A program made the position numbers and the translations under genes. From NCBI GenBank assembly GCA_020248945.1, contig JADCGQ010000005.1, forward strand, positions 94,482 through 158,481: DNA of 64,000 nucleotides. Reading direction: 5' to 3'. A model generated the notes under the pieces. The model was not told where the DNA came from. It searched no databases and worked only from the letters and a program-made list of their open reading frames with translations. Below, piece after piece: positions 9,026 through 25,809 of this stretch. Position 1 is the stretch's first letter. Every line of letters starts with the position of its first letter. The stretch comes from Rubrivivax sp. GTDB taxonomy: Bacteria > Pseudomonadota > Gammaproteobacteria > Burkholderiales > Burkholderiaceae_C.

Positions 9026-10027
9026 ATGAAAACCGAAGAGTATAAGGACGGCCTCCTGGCCACCGAGCCCGCCCCATTGGCCGACGAAGCCGCGCTGGAC
9101 GGCGAAGACGCTGCGCCCGAATGGCGCAGCGGCGCCATCGACCGCAGCCTGCACGGCACGCGCCTGGACAAGGCGCTGGTGGCGCTGGCGCCGGAGTTCT
9201 CGCGCAGCCACCTGCAGCGCCTGCTCGAGGCCGGGCACGTGCAACTCGACGGCGCCCCGGCGCAGGCCGCCTCGCAGCGGGTGAAGTCGGGGCAGCAACT
9301 GGCGGTGGAACTTGTGCCCACCGACGAGAGCAAGGCCTTCCGCCCCCAGCCCATGGCGCTGACCGTGCTGCACGAGGACGAGCACCTGCTGGTGCTCGAC
9401 AAGCCCGCCGGCCTCGTCGTGCACCCGGCTCCGGGCCATTGGCAGGGCACGCTGCTCAACGGCCTGCTGGCCCATCACGCCGGGGCGTCGCTGCTGCCGC
9501 GGGCCGGCATCGTGCACCGGCTCGACAAGGACACCTCGGGCGTGATGATGGTCGGCAAGACACTGCCGGCCGTGACGGCGCTGGTGCGCGCCATCGCCGC
9601 GCGCGACGTGCACCGGCGCTACCTGGCCATCGCCGCTGTCGGGCCGCGCAGCGAGCGGCCGCCGGCGGCCTTCAGCGTCGAGGCGCCGATCGGCCGCGAC
9701 CCGGTGTCGCGCCTGCGCATGGCGGTGGTGGCCTCGGGCCGGCCGGCGCGCACCGACTTCGAGGTGGAGGTGCAGCACGACGGCTTCGTGGCGCTGCGCT
9801 GCACGTTGCACAGCGGCCGCACGCACCAGATCCGCGTGCACCTGGCCTCGCGCGGGCTGCCGCTGGTGGCCGATGCCTTGTACGGTGGCCGGCCGGCGCT
9901 CGACATGGAGCGCCAGGCGCTGCACGCTGCCGAGTTGGCGCTGGCGCATCCGGTCAGCGGTGCGGCGCTGGCTTTCAGCTGCCCGCCGCCGGCGGACTTT
10001 GCCGCCGCCTGGGCCGCGCTACACTAG
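9026..10027 (+). CDS. rluD: 23S rRNA pseudouridine synthase RluD
   Basis: A 333-residue RluA-family enzyme that isomerises uridines in helix 69 of 23S rRNA. The N-terminal S4 RNA-binding domain (TRLDKALVALAPEFSRSHLQRLLEAG) is followed by the catalytic motif HRLDKDTSG near residue 165, whose Asp is the nucleophile. The later motif GRTHQIRVHL is typical. The first about 35 residues are poorly conserved-looking and sit over a possible bamD promoter, so the true start may be later. The usual neighbour pgeF is absent; scpB follows instead. Confidence 0.93.
   Translation: MKTEEYKDGLLATEPAPLADEAALDGEDAAPEWRSGAIDRSLHGTRLDKALVALAPEFSRSHLQRLLEAGHVQLDGAPAQAASQRVKSGQQLAVELVPTDESKAFRPQPMALTVLHEDEHLLVLDKPAGLVVHPAPGHWQGTLLNGLLAHHAGASLLPRAGIVHRLDKDTSGVMMVGKTLPAVTALVRAIAARDVHRRYLAIAAVGPRSERPPAAFSVEAPIGRDPVSRLRMAVVASGRPARTDFEVEVQHDGFVALRCTLHSGRTHQIRVHLASRGLPLVADALYGGRPALDMERQALHAAELALAHPVSGAALAFSCPPPADFAAAWAALH
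9039..9044 (-). promoter_or_regulatory. Candidate -10 element for bamD
   Basis: On the minus strand the hexamer TATACT lies 28 bases upstream of the bamD ATG. No convincing -35 is visible. It falls inside the annotated 5' end of rluD, so either the two transcription units overlap or rluD starts further downstream. Confidence 0.3.
10020..10025 (+). promoter_or_regulatory. Candidate -10 element upstream of scpB
   Basis: TACACT overlaps the rluD stop codon at the start of a 209-base gap before scpB that holds no gene. It resembles the TACAAT/TATACT boxes before ndk, hisZ and rpsF. No good -35 is visible, and the rest of the gap shows nothing further that I can name. Confidence 0.3.
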
Positions 10028-10236
10028 CGGCCGATTCGGCGCAGCAGGCCAAGCCGCCGCCGAACGACCCCTGACAAGCACTTCGCCGCTGCGGCACCCC
10101 ACCCGGGCGCCCCAGCCCGCCGCTCCACACGAGCCCGGAACCCCTGCTGCCCAAGCCTCGCTCGCCTGACGGCGGGCCTCGACCGACACCCCTCCCGGCC
10201 ACTTCAGCCGGGCCTTCATTGCACCCCGCGCCGTCC

Positions 10237-10948
10237 ATGAACACCGCCGAGGCCAAGCGAGTCCTCGAAACCGCGCTCATCTGTGCTGCCGCACCGATGG
10301 GCCTGTCCGAGATGCGGGCCCTCTTCGATGGCCAGGTCGGCGCCGACACGCTGCGCCACCTGCTCGACGAACTGGCGCGCGACTGGGAGCACCGCGGCGT
10401 CGAGCTCGTGGCCCTGGCCAGTGGCTGGCGCTTCCAGAGCCGGCCTGAGATGCGCGAGTACCTCGACCGCCTGCATCCGGAGAAGCCGCCCAAGTACTCG
10501 CGTGCCGCGATGGAGACCCTGGCCATCGTGGCCTATCGCCAGCCCGTGACGCGGGGCGACATCGAAGACATCCGCGGCGTTACCGTCAGCAGCCAGATCG
10601 TCAAGCAGCTCGAGGAGCGCGGCTGGATCGACGCCATCGGCTACCGCGAAGCTCCCGGCCGCCCGGCGCTGTACGCGACGACGCGGCAGTTTCTGGACGA
10701 CCTCGGCCTGGCCAGCCTGGACCAGTTGCCGCCGCTCGAAGCGGGTTCAGGCGAGGGCGACGCGTTCGCCGCGCTGGCGGCACGGGAGGAGCCCTCGTTG
10801 CTGGACGAGCCGCAGGCGGCGCTGCCGCTGGAAGACGGTGCGCCCGCCGAGGTGGCGGGTGAGCCGGAGACCGTGCCGACCACCGAACCCCAAGCCGAAC
10901 CTGAACCCGAACCGAGTGCCGAACCGACCGCTGACCCGGACGCTGCCC

Positions 10949-10962
<14 letters not shown>
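10237..10962 (+). CDS. scpB: Segregation and condensation protein B
   Basis: A 241-residue kleisin-associated subunit of the Smc-ScpAB condensin. Two winged-helix domains are suggested by the segments around [10 protein letters not shown] and [31 protein letters not shown]; the latter is the ScpB signature. The C-terminal 70 residues are acidic, rich in Glu and Pro, and probably disordered. ATG 10237 is chosen over the TTG at 10219. scpA is not in the window. The 3' end overlaps rluB by 14 bases, the usual scpB-rluB arrangement. Confidence 0.93.
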
Positions 10963-13321
<2,359 letters not shown>

Positions 13322-13340
13322 AACGTCACGGTTCACGCGC

Positions 13341-13346
13341 TACAAT
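13341..13346 (+). promoter_or_regulatory. Candidate -10 element for ndk
   Basis: TACAAT lies 43 bases before the ndk ATG in a short gap after rluB, in the context GCTACAATCG. The -35 region is weak. Confidence 0.4.
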
Positions 13347-13388
13347 CGAAAACTTTGCCAAGTCATTGATTCAGGAGAACTTTTCATC

Positions 13389-13814
13389 ATGGCCATCGAA
13401 CGCACCCTGTCCATCATCAAGCCCGACGCCGTGGCCAAGAACGTCATCGGCCAGATCTACGCCCGCTTCGAAGCGGCCGGCCTCAAGGTCGTGGCCGCCA
13501 AAATGGTTCACCTCTCGCGTGGCGAGGCCGAGGCCTTCTACGCCGTGCACAAGGCGCGCCCCTTCTTCAGCGATCTGGTCAGCTTCATGATCAGCGGCCC
13601 GGTGATGATCCAGGCGCTCGAAGGTGAAGGCGCCATCGCCAAGAACCGCGAGCTGATGGGCGCCACCGACCCCAAGAAGGCCGAGAAGGGCACCATCCGC
13701 GCCGACTTCGCCGACAGCATCGACGCCAACGCCGTGCACGGCTCCGACGCGCCCGAGACGGCCGCCGTCGAAGTGGCGTTCTTCTTCCCCGGCATGAACG
13801 TCTACACGCGCTGA
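13389..13814 (+). CDS. ndk: Nucleoside diphosphate kinase
   Basis: A 141-residue enzyme that transfers the gamma-phosphate of ATP to nucleoside diphosphates through a phospho-histidine. The N-terminus [15 protein letters not shown] and the active-site histidine segment [12 protein letters not shown] (His near 117) are diagnostic. Length is exactly family-typical. A strong ribosome-binding site (CAGGAGAA) precedes the ATG. It follows rluB and precedes rlmN, the usual Burkholderiales order. Confidence 0.97.
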   Translation: MAIERTLSIIKPDAVAKNVIGQIYARFEAAGLKVVAAKMVHLSRGEAEAFYAVHKARPFFSDLVSFMISGPVMIQALEGEGAIAKNRELMGATDPKKAEKGTIRADFADSIDANAVHGSDAPETAAVEVAFFFPGMNVYTR

Positions 13815-13835
13815 ACCCGGCGCAAGACGGCTCGC

Positions 13836-14998
<1,163 letters not shown>

Positions 14999-15002
<4 letters not shown>

Positions 15003-15808
15003 GGCACCTGCCGGGTTGGCTCGTCGGACTCTGCGCCGCCGCGGCCCTGGTGGCGCTGGCCGGCTGCACCACCACCACCACCACCACGTCTGATGGCAAC
15101 GTGGTGCCCACACCGGCCGCCAGTGCGGCCGATCCGGAACGCCGGGCGCAGGCCCGGCTCGAACTGGCGGGCCTGTATTTTGCCCGCGGCCAGAACCAGA
15201 TCGCGCTCGACGAGATCCGCCAGGCGTTGCTCGCCCGCCCCGACATGCCCGAAGCCATCGGCCTGCGCGCCCTGGTCATGGCGGCCATGGGCGACGGCGT
15301 CGGTGCCGAGGCCTCGTTCCAGCGCGCGATGCAGTTGTCGCCCGGCGACGCGGGCCTGATCCACAACCACGGCTGGTTCCTCTGCAACGAACACCGCTGG
15401 GCCGAGGCCGAGGCCGCGTTCGACCGCGCCATCGCCGTGCCGCGCTACGACGGCGTGGCGCGCAGCTGGATGGCCAAGGGCGCCTGCCAGGCGCGGGCCG
15501 GGCGCTGGGCCGAGGCCGAGCGTTCGCTCTCGCGCAGCTACGAGCTCGACCCCACCAGCCCGGTGACCGCCTTCAACCTGGCCGAGGTGCTGCTGCGTCG
15601 CGGTGAACTGCAGCGTGCCCGGTTCTATGTCGGCCGCATCAATGCCGTGCCCGAGCAGGTGAACGCGCAAAGCCTGTGGCTGGCTGCCCGCATCGAGCGC
15701 CGCATCGGCGACACCACGGCGCTGCAGGACTACGGCCGCAAGCTGCGCGAGCGCTTCCCGCAGGCCCCCGAGACGCTGCGCTTCGAGCGCGGCCGCTTCG
15801 AGGACTAG
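14999..15808 (+). CDS. pilF: Type IV pilus biogenesis lipoprotein PilF (TPR)
   Basis: A 269-residue pilotin-type lipoprotein. PilF helps the PilQ secretin reach and assemble in the outer membrane. A signal peptide ends in the lipobox LAGC near residue 23, followed by seven threonines encoded by an ACC repeat. Six TPR-like units follow (for example [20 protein letters not shown] and [21 protein letters not shown]). The ATG at 14999 overlaps the rlmN stop; the track start at 14744 is inside rlmN. Other pilus genes are not in the window. Confidence 0.88.
15068..15088 (+). repeat. ACC trinucleotide repeat in pilF
   Basis: Six ACC codons plus ACG encode seven threonines immediately after the lipobox cysteine. 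Because the unit is three bases, slippage would change linker length without a frameshift. Confidence 0.7.
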
Positions 15809-15841
15809 CCGCCGCCCACCGCAGACAAGGACCCGACTGCC

Positions 15842-16801
15842 GTGAATGCCGACACCGGCCCCTCGCCCGACGCCGCACCGGACGCCGCTCCGACCGCGGG
15901 CGCCTTGCTGCGCGCCGCGCGCGAGAAGCAGGGCCTGCACATCGCCGCGCTGGCGGCCTCGATCAAGGTCTCGCCCCGCAAGCTCGAGGCACTCGAGGCC
16001 AACCGCCTGGGCGAGCTGCCCGATGCCACCTTCGCCCGTGCGCTGGCCCAGACCGTCTGCCGCACGCTGAAGATCGACCCGCGCCCGGTGCTCGAGCGCC
16101 TGCCCGCCGCCGGCCCGCAGCCGCTGCTGCCCCCCGATGTGGGCATCAACGAGCCCTACCGCGAGAGCGCCGTGCGCCTGGCCAGGCCGCGCGCCGAATC
16201 GCCCCTCTCGGCCTTTGCGATGAAGCCGATGTTCTGGGCCGCGGCGCTGTTGCTCGTGGCCTCGGTGGCGTTGTATCTCGTGCCGCTGGACGGCTGGCGC
16301 GATGGGCCTCTGACGCCGACACCCGTGCCGGCAACGCCTGCCCCTGTGGCCGAGCCGGCCGCCGATCTGGCCGGCGCGGTGCCGGCAGCGTCGGCGGCGT
16401 CGCTGGCCGCCTCAGCGGCGGCCTCGGCCTCGGCCGTGGCTTCGGCCGCCGCCACTTCGTTCGCCAGCCCGCTGGCCCCCGCGACGTCCGCGCCCGCTGC
16501 GGCCGCCGTCGAAACCGTGTTCGCGGCGCCGCCGGCCGGTGCCGAGCCGGCCGCACCCGCTGCCACCGGCGCGCTGCAGCTGCGCGTGCGCGAGGCCTCG
16601 TGGATCGAGATCCGCGATGGCCGCGGCGGCTCGCTGCTGTCGCGCACCGTGCAGCCCGGCGAACAGGTCGGCCTCGACGGCGCGCCGCCGCTGGCGCTGG
16701 TGATCGGCAATGCCGCGGCCACCGATCTGGTCTTCCGCGGCAAGCCTGTCGACCTCGCGGCGCGCAGCCGCGACAATGTGGCCCGCCTCCAGCTGCCTTG
16801 A
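15842..16801 (+). CDS. rodZ: RodZ-like cytoskeletal membrane protein (HTH-TM-DUF4115)
   Basis: A 319-residue protein of RodZ architecture. RodZ links MreB filaments to the cell-wall elongation machinery. The N-terminal Cro-type helix-turn-helix ([31 protein letters not shown]) is followed by one transmembrane helix around residues 127-150. A long Ala/Pro-rich periplasmic linker comes next, and then a C-terminal DUF4115 domain ([16 protein letters not shown]). The start is GTG. It sits between pilF and ispG, the conserved position for rodZ in many Proteobacteria. Confidence 0.88.
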   Translation: MNADTGPSPDAAPDAAPTAGALLRAAREKQGLHIAALAASIKVSPRKLEALEANRLGELPDATFARALAQTVCRTLKIDPRPVLERLPAAGPQPLLPPDVGINEPYRESAVRLARPRAESPLSAFAMKPMFWAAALLLVASVALYLVPLDGWRDGPLTPTPVPATPAPVAEPAADLAGAVPAASAASLAASAAASASAVASAAATSFASPLAPATSAPAAAAVETVFAAPPAGAEPAAPAATGALQLRVREASWIEIRDGRGGSLLSRTVQPGEQVGLDGAPPLALVIGNAAATDLVFRGKPVDLAARSRDNVARLQLP

Positions 16802-16826
16802 CGCGCCCTGCGGCGCCGCCACCGAG

Positions 16827-18104
<1,278 letters not shown>

Positions 18105-18129
18105 CTGCCACCCGCGCACGTTCGCTGTT

Positions 18130-18199
18130 CCGTTCGGGCTGAGCTTGTCGAAGCCCTGCATCTCCTGACCCGGCGCTTCGACAAGCTCAGCGCGAACGG
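18130..18199. repeat. Extragenic inverted repeat between ispG and hisS
   Basis: Two 25-base arms (18130-18154 and 18175-18199) are reverse complements with one mismatch, separated by 20 bases. The arm core GAGCTTGTCGAAGC matches a short palindromic repeat seen widely between genes in Proteobacteria. The element occupies most of the 113-base gap and ends 18 bases before the hisS ATG, so its hairpin could affect hisS expression. Confidence 0.85.
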
Positions 18200-18217
18200 G
18201 TGCTGACCCCTGATCTC

Positions 18218-19501
18218 ATGGCCGAAAAGCTGCAAGCCATCAAAGGCATGAACGACATCCTGCCGCCGGACTCGGCGCGCTGGGAGTGGTTCGAAGACGT
18301 CGTGCGCCGCCTGCTGCAGCGCTACGGCTACAAGGCCTTCCGCACGCCCATCGTCGAGCCGACCGCGCTGTTCGTGCGCGGGCTGGGCGAGGTCACCGAC
18401 ATCGTCGAGAAGGAGATGTATTCCTTCACCGACAGCATGAACGGCGACCAGCTCACGCTGCGCCCCGAAGCCACGGCCGGCATGGTGCGCGCCATCGTCG
18501 AGCACAACGCCCTGTACAACGGCCCGCTGCGTGTGTGGCAGATGGGCCCGATGTTCCGCCACGAGCGGCCGCAGAAGGGCCGCTACCGGCAGTTCCACCA
18601 GCTCGACGTCGAGGCCTTCGGCCACGCCGGGCCGGACGTCGACGCCGAGATCATCCTGATGCTGCGCGCGCTGTGGCGCGAGCTCGGCCTGAAGGAAGGC
18701 GAGCAGATCACGCTCGAGATCAACAGCCTCGGCCAGCCGGCCGAGCGCCTGGCCCACCGCGCCGCGCTGATCAGCCACCTCGAGGCCCACGCCGCGCTGC
18801 TGGACGACGACGCTCGGCGCCGCCTGCACAGCAACCCACTGCGCATCCTGGACACCAAGAACCCGGCGATGGCGCCGGTGGTGGACAGCGCGCCGCGGCT
18901 CATCGACTTTCTCGGCGAAGCCTCGCGCGCCCACTTCGACGGCGTGCGCGCCGTGCTCGACGCCGCCGGCCTGGCCTACCGCATCAACCCGCGCCTGGTG
19001 CGCGGCATGGACTACTACAACCTCACGGTGTTCGAGTGGGTGACGCCGCTGCTGGGCTCGCAGGCCACGGTGTGTGGTGGCGGGCGCTACGACACGCTGA
19101 TCGAGCAGCTCGGCGGCAAGCCGGCGCCGGGCGTGGGCTTCGGCCTCGGCATCGAGCGGCTCTTGCTGCTGCTCGAGGCCGCCGGCCTGAACCCGCCGCC
19201 CTCGGCGCCCGATGCCTACGCCGTGGTGGCCGAGGGCGTGCCGCTGACCACCGTGATGCCGCTGCTCGAACAACTGCGCGCCGCCGGTGTGGCCGTGGTG
19301 CTGCACGCCGGCGGCGGCAGCCTGAAGAGCCAGTTCAAGCGGGCCGACGCCAGCGGTGCCCGCCACGCGCTGATCTTCGGCCCCGACGAACTGGCGCGGG
19401 GCGAAGTGGCCATCAAGTCGCTGCGCGACGCTGCTGCGCCCCAGCGCACGGCCGCGCTGTCTGCGGCCCTTTCCTGGGCACGAGACCTCCTGCCCGCATA
19501 A
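18218..19501 (+). CDS. hisS: Histidyl-tRNA synthetase
   Basis: A 427-residue class II aminoacyl-tRNA synthetase charging tRNA-His. Visible motifs are [11 protein letters not shown] at the N-terminus, motif 2 [16 protein letters not shown], the histidine-binding [15 protein letters not shown], and motif 3 [16 protein letters not shown]-terminal anticodon-binding domain follows. ATG 18218 is chosen; the track's GTG at 18200 directly abuts the extragenic hairpin. The paralogous regulator hisZ is 7.5 kb downstream. Confidence 0.96.
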   Translation: MAEKLQAIKGMNDILPPDSARWEWFEDVVRRLLQRYGYKAFRTPIVEPTALFVRGLGEVTDIVEKEMYSFTDSMNGDQLTLRPEATAGMVRAIVEHNALYNGPLRVWQMGPMFRHERPQKGRYRQFHQLDVEAFGHAGPDVDAEIILMLRALWRELGLKEGEQITLEINSLGQPAERLAHRAALISHLEAHAALLDDDARRRLHSNPLRILDTKNPAMAPVVDSAPRLIDFLGEASRAHFDGVRAVLDAAGLAYRINPRLVRGMDYYNLTVFEWVTPLLGSQATVCGGGRYDTLIEQLGGKPAPGVGFGLGIERLLLLLEAAGLNPPPSAPDAYAVVAEGVPLTTVMPLLEQLRAAGVAVVLHAGGGSLKSQFKRADASGARHALIFGPDELARGEVAIKSLRDAAAPQRTAALSAALSWARDLLPA

Positions 19502-19559
19502 TCCGCGGCTTTGCCAGCGTGGGCACCATGGCCCTGCGCGGCGCTTCCCGATACGCACG

Positions 19560-20252
19560 ATGGCCACCAATCTCGACCTGCAAGAGCAGGAGCAACTCGA
19601 CTCGCTCAAGGCGTTCTGGAAGTCCTACGGCAACCTGATCACCTGGACGCTCATCCTCGCGCTCGGCGCTTTCGCCGGCTGGCGCTACTGGCAGCATCGC
19701 CAGGCCCAGCAGGGGCTGGAGGCCGGCGCCATGTACGAGGAACTCGACCGCGCCGTCACCGCGGGCGACCTGCAGAAGGTCGGCCGCGTGATGGCCGATC
19801 TCCAGCAGCGGTTCCCCAAGACCGTCTTCGCCGCGCAGGGCGCGATGCTCGCCGGCAAGCTGCAGGCCGAAAAGGGCCAGCCCGACGCTGCCAAGGCCAG
19901 CCTCGGCTGGGTGGTGAGCACGGTCGACGACGCCGACCTCAAGGCGATGGCGCGCCTGCGGCTGGCTGCCGTGCACGCCGAGGCCAAGGCCTTTGACGAG
20001 GCGACCAAGCTGCTGGCCGAGCCGGTGCCGGCCGCCTACGAGGCGCTGCGCGCCGACCGCCAGGGCGACGTGCTCGTGCTGCAGGGCAAGGCGCTCGAGG
20101 CCGTGGCCGCCTACCAGCGGGCACACGCCGCGATGAGCGACAAGGTCGACTACCGTCGTTTTGTCGAGGCCAAGCTGGCCGCGCTGGGCAGCCCGGTGGG
20201 CACGGCGGCCGCCACGGCGGCATCGGCCCCGGCCACGGGGGCCTCGAAGTGA
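19560..20252 (+). CDS. yfgM: YfgM-like membrane-anchored TPR protein
   Basis: A 230-residue protein with a cytosolic N-terminus, one transmembrane helix ([19 protein letters not shown], residues about 22-42) and a periplasmic TPR-like domain (DUF2133). In E. coli, YfgM binds the Sec translocon and periplasmic chaperones. It sits between hisS and bamB, the conserved position. Its stop overlaps the bamB start (GTGA), so it is cotranslated with a BAM subunit. Confidence 0.88.
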   Translation: MATNLDLQEQEQLDSLKAFWKSYGNLITWTLILALGAFAGWRYWQHRQAQQGLEAGAMYEELDRAVTAGDLQKVGRVMADLQQRFPKTVFAAQGAMLAGKLQAEKGQPDAAKASLGWVVSTVDDADLKAMARLRLAAVHAEAKAFDEATKLLAEPVPAAYEALRADRQGDVLVLQGKALEAVAAYQRAHAAMSDKVDYRRFVEAKLAALGSPVGTAAATAASAPATGASK

Positions 20253-21367
20253 GGACGTGGCATGTGCGTGCGGCGCTGCTGGCCCTGGCCGCCGCGCTGC
20301 TGTCAGGCTGCGCGGCCGACAAGCCCAAGCCGAAGCCGCTGGAGCCGCTGACGCCCAAGATCGCCGGACGACTGGTCTGGCAGGCCGGCATCGGCCGCGT
20401 CGAGTTCCCGCTCGTGCCCGCCGTGCGCGACGGCCTCGTGGTCGTGGCCTCGACCTGGGGCGATGTGCAGGCCTACAAGGCCGACACCGGCGAACTGTGG
20501 TGGCGCTGGCCGGTCGGTGCCGAACTGTCGGCCGGCGTCGGCCACGACGGCCGCTTCACGGCGGTGGTGACGCGCGACAACGAGGTCGTCACCCTCGACC
20601 GCGGTCGCGAAGTCTGGCGTGCGCGGGTGCCGGCCAGCGTGGTGACGCCGCCGCTGGTGGCCGGCGAGCGCGTGTTCGTGCTCGGTGTCGACCGCGCGGT
20701 GCATGCCTTCGATGCCGTCGACGGCCGGCGCTTGTGGGTGCTGCAGCGGCCGAGCGATCCGCTGACGCTGGCGCAGCCCAGCGTCGTGGGCGCCTTCCGC
20801 AACACGCTGCTCGTGGCCCAGGGCCCGCGCCTGGCGGGCGTGGACCCGCTGCGCGGCACGCTGCAGTGGGAGACCGCCATCGCCACGCCGCGGGGCAGCA
20901 ACGAAGTCGAGCGTCTGGCCGACCTCGTCGGCCCGATGGTTCGCGTCGGCGACCGTGTCTGCATGCGCGCGTTCCAGAACGCCGTCGGCTGCGCCGATGC
21001 CGCACGAGGGGCCACGCTGTGGTCGCGCAACACGGGCGGCACCACGGCCCTGGCCGGTGACGCCGAGCGCGTGTTCGGCGCCGACGCCAGCGACCGCGTG
21101 ACCGCGTGGCGTGCCGCCACCGGCGACGTGCTCTGGACGAACGAGAAGTTCCTGAACCGTGGCTTCAGCGGCGGCGTTTCGATCGGCCCGGTCGTCGTCT
21201 TCGGCGACCGCGAAGGCTTCGTGCACTTCCTGGCCGCCGATACCGGCGAGCCGCAGCTGCGCCTGCCCACCGATGGCCAGCCGATCATCGGCACACCGGT
21301 GGTGGCGGGGCAGACGCTGGTCGTCACCACGGCGGGCGGCAGCCTGTTTGCCTTCCGGCCGAACTGA
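20249..21367 (+). CDS. bamB: Outer membrane assembly lipoprotein BamB
   Basis: A 372-residue beta-propeller lipoprotein of the BAM complex. The lipobox LLSGCAAD is near residue 21. PQQ-like propeller blades are recognisable by repeats such as [30 protein letters not shown] and [15 protein letters not shown]. The start is GTG at 20249, overlapping the yfgM stop. The length is typical. der follows after 55 bases. Confidence 0.93.
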   Translation: MRTWHVRAALLALAAALLSGCAADKPKPKPLEPLTPKIAGRLVWQAGIGRVEFPLVPAVRDGLVVVASTWGDVQAYKADTGELWWRWPVGAELSAGVGHDGRFTAVVTRDNEVVTLDRGREVWRARVPASVVTPPLVAGERVFVLGVDRAVHAFDAVDGRRLWVLQRPSDPLTLAQPSVVGAFRNTLLVAQGPRLAGVDPLRGTLQWETAIATPRGSNEVERLADLVGPMVRVGDRVCMRAFQNAVGCADAARGATLWSRNTGGTTALAGDAERVFGADASDRVTAWRAATGDVLWTNEKFLNRGFSGGVSIGPVVVFGDREGFVHFLAADTGEPQLRLPTDGQPIIGTPVVAGQTLVVTTAGGSLFAFRPN

Positions 21368-21422
21368 TGGCCGAACGGATGCGTGCCTCCATCCGGCTTC
21401 AGCGCCGGGCTCCGTACCCCCG

Positions 21423-22772
21423 ATGAAGCCCGTCATCGCCATCGTCGGGCGCGCCAACGTCGGCAAGAGCACGCTCTTCAACCGCATCACGAAGAGCCGC
21501 GACGCCATCGTCGCCGACTTCGCCGGCCTGACGCGCGACCGCCACTACGGCGACGCCAAGCTCGGCCGGCGCGAGTTCATCGTCGTCGACACCGGCGGCT
21601 TCGAGCCCGACAAGCCCACCGGCGTCGTCGCCGAAATGGCCAAGCAGACCAAGCAGGCGGTGGCCGAGGCCGACCTGGTGATCTTCGTCGTCGACGTGCG
21701 CGCCGGGCTGTCGGCACAAGACCACGACATCGCCCGCTTCCTGCGCCAGCAGCAAAAGCGCGTGCTGCTGGCGGCCAACAAGGCCGAAGGCATGGTCGAC
21801 TCTCCGGCGCTGGGCGAATTCCACGAACTCGGCATCGGCGAGCCGCTGCCGATTTCTTCAGCGCACGGGCAGGGCATCCGCAGTCTGCTCGAGGCGGCGC
21901 TGGAGCCCTTCGACTTCGGCGACGAGGAAGACGACGCCGCGGCCGAGACCGAAGACCCCGACCGCCCCATCCGGCTGGCCGTGGCCGGGCGCCCCAACGT
22001 CGGCAAGAGCACGCTGATCAACGCCTGGCTCGGTGAAGAGCGCCTCGTGGCCTTCGACCAGCCCGGCACCACGCGCGACGCGATCCACGTGCCCTTCGAG
22101 AAGGACGGTCGCCGCTTCGACCTGATCGACACCGCCGGCCTGCGCCGCAAGGGCAAGGTGTTCGAGGCGATCGAGAAGTTCTCGGTCGTCAAGACGCTGC
22201 AGGCCATTGCCGAGGCCAACGTGGTGCTGCTGCTGGTCGATGCCACGCTGGGCATCTCGGACCAGGACGCGCACATCGCTGGCTACATCCTGGAGTCGGG
22301 CCGCGCGGTGGTGATCGCCGTCAACAAGTGGGACGCCACCGACGCCTACCAGCGCCAGCAACTCGAGCGCAGCATCGAGACGCGGCTGACCTTCCTGAAG
22401 TTCGCACCGGTGCTGCACATCTCGGCCATCCGCCGCCAAGGGCTGGGCGCGGTGTGGAAGGCCTTGCTGCAGGCCCATGCCTCGGCCACGGTGAAGATGA
22501 GCACCCCCGTGCTGACGCGGCTGGTGCACGAGGCCGCCGAGCACCAGGCGCCTCGGCGCGCCGGCCACTTCAGGCCGAAGATGCGCTATGCGCACCAGGG
22601 CGGCATGAACCCGCCGCGCGTCATCATCCATGGCACGGCGCTCGAGCACGTCACCGACCAGTACAAGCGCTATCTCGAAGGCCGGCTGCGCGAGCACTTC
22701 AAGCTCGTCGGCACCCCCATCCGCATCGAGGTGCGGTCGGCCAAGAACCCGTTCGACGAACGGGGCGATTGA
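21423..22772 (+). CDS. der: Ribosome biogenesis GTPase Der (EngA)
   Basis: A 449-residue protein with two tandem GTPase domains and a C-terminal KH-like domain. It acts in 50S subunit assembly. P-loops are [13 protein letters not shown] at the N-terminus and [14 protein letters not shown] near residue 190. Each domain has its G3 motif (DTGGF and DTAGL) and a G4-type motif (NKAEG and NKWD). ATG 21423 begins MKPVIAIVG; the longer track ORF overlaps bamB. Confidence 0.96.
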   Translation: MKPVIAIVGRANVGKSTLFNRITKSRDAIVADFAGLTRDRHYGDAKLGRREFIVVDTGGFEPDKPTGVVAEMAKQTKQAVAEADLVIFVVDVRAGLSAQDHDIARFLRQQQKRVLLAANKAEGMVDSPALGEFHELGIGEPLPISSAHGQGIRSLLEAALEPFDFGDEEDDAAAETEDPDRPIRLAVAGRPNVGKSTLINAWLGEERLVAFDQPGTTRDAIHVPFEKDGRRFDLIDTAGLRRKGKVFEAIEKFSVVKTLQAIAEANVVLLLVDATLGISDQDAHIAGYILESGRAVVIAVNKWDATDAYQRQQLERSIETRLTFLKFAPVLHISAIRRQGLGAVWKALLQAHASATVKMSTPVLTRLVHEAAEHQAPRRAGHFRPKMRYAHQGGMNPPRVIIHGTALEHVTDQYKRYLEGRLREHFKLVGTPIRIEVRSAKNPFDERGD

Positions 22773-22851
22773 CACAGATCGCCGCACGCCGCCCTAGGGG
22801 CTTGCCCTGTGATAACGTGGGCGCCTGTCGTCTTCCAACACGGAACATATC

Positions 22852-23102
22852 GTGAGCAACAAAGGCCAACTCTTGCAGGACCCCTTCCTGAACCTGCTTC
22901 GCAAGGAGCACGTGCCAGTGTCGATCTACCTCGTCAACGGCATCAAGCTGCAAGGCCACATCGAGTCGTTCGACCAGTACGTCGTGTTGCTGCGCAACAC
23001 CGTGACGCAGATGGTCTACAAGCACGCCATCTCGACCGTGGTGCCCAGCCGCGCCGTGAACTTCCACGCCAACGAACCCGGCGAGCAGGCCTCAACGCAG
23101 CC

Positions 23103-23106
<4 letters not shown>
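22852..23106 (+). CDS. hfq: RNA chaperone Hfq
   Basis: An 84-residue Sm-like hexameric RNA chaperone that pairs small RNAs with mRNAs. The Sm1 region [20 protein letters not shown] and the Sm2 motif [12 protein letters not shown] are intact. The start is GTG. The upstream 79 bases contain GTGATAAC, which could be an extended -10, and give hfq its own promoter candidate. The stop codon overlaps the hflX TTG start. Confidence 0.96.
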
Positions 23107-24402
<1,296 letters not shown>

Positions 24403-24410
<8 letters not shown>

Positions 24411-25785
24411 TCCCGCTCTCAACACCTCCAGCAGCTTCGCTGGCACCCCTGAAGCCGGCTTCGGCGCTCGCCTGACCGAGGTCGCTTCCGCCTTGGGTGC
24501 CTTGGCGCGAGCCGCGGTTCAGCGCCGCACCGGGCCCGGAGGCCGAACGGCCGGCACGACCGACGGTCTGGTGTTCAACAACCGCAACGACGGCCCGCCC
24601 GACCTCGACGAGCTCTGGCGCGACTTCAACCGCAAGCTCTCCGGCCTGTTCGGCGGCAAGGGCGGTGGTGGCAACCGCGGCGGCCGTCCCGATGGCGGCG
24701 GCAGCGGCGGCGGTGGCGGCGGTGGCTACCAGCCCGACATGAAGAGCGCCGGCATCGGCGCCGGCCTCATCGCCGGCGTGGCGGTGCTGATCTGGCTCGG
24801 CAGCGGCTTCTACATCGTGCAGGAAGGCCAGCAGGCCGTCGTCACCACCTTCGGCAAGTACAGCCAGACCAAGGACGCCGGCTTCCAGTGGCGGCTGCCC
24901 TTCCCGGTGCAGTCGCACGAGACGGTGGCGGTGTCGCAGCTGCAGTCGGTGGAAGTGGGCCGCAGTGGCGTGGTGCAGGCCACCGGCCTGCGCGATTCGT
25001 CGATGCTCACGCAGGACGAGAACATCGTCGACATCCGCTTCACCGTGCAGTACCGGCGCACCGACGCGCGGGCCTACCTGTTCGAGAACAACCGCCCCGA
25101 CGAGGCCGTGGTGATGGCTGCCGAAACCGCGGTGCGCGAGATCGTCGGCAAGAGCCGTGTCGACCTCGTGCTGTACGAGCAGCGCGACGCCATCGCCGCC
25201 GAGCTGGTGGGGGCGATCCAGGCGCAGCTCGACCGCCTGAAGGCCGGCATCACCGTGGCCAACGTCAACCTGCAGAGCGTGCAGGTGCCTGAGCAGGTGC
25301 AGGCCGCCTTCAACGACGCGTTCAAGGCCACGGCCGACCGCGACCGCTTCAAGAACGAGGGCCAGGCCTATGCATCGGACGTCATCCCGAAGGCCCGCGG
25401 CACGGCATCGCGCCTGATGGAAGAGGCCGAGGGCTACCGCTCCCGCGTGGTGGCGCAGGCCGAAGGTGATGCGCAACGCTTCCGCTCGGTGCTCGCCGAG
25501 TACCAGAAGGCGCCTGGCGTCACCCGCGACCGCCTCTACATCGAGACGATGCAGCAGGTCTACGCCAACGTCAGCAAGGTCATGGTCGACAGCCGCAGCG
25601 GCAGCAACCTGCTGTACCTGCCGCTGGACCGCCTGCTGCAGCAGGCGGGCGCACCCGTGGCGACACCGGCCCAGGCGCCCACCTCGGTGGCCACGCCGCC
25701 GAGTGCGGCCGAACCGGCGGCGGCTCCGGGCACCGACATCCGCTCGCGCGCCGACGCCCGCTCGCGCGAGCGCGAAGGCCGCTGA
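24403..25785 (+). CDS. hflK: FtsH protease modulator HflK
   Basis: A 460-residue SPFH/prohibitin-family membrane protein that with HflC encloses the FtsH protease. The conserved N-terminal motif DGPPDLDELWRDFNRKL is near residue 65, followed by a Gly-rich stretch and one transmembrane helix around 124-142. The SPFH domain (FYIVQEGQQAVVTTFGKY) comes next. A long Ala/Pro tail ends the protein. The first 60 residues are an extension beyond the usual start, so the start is less certain than the rest. Confidence 0.92.
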
Positions 25786-25809
25786 CCCGACAAGCGACAA
25801 GCACACACC

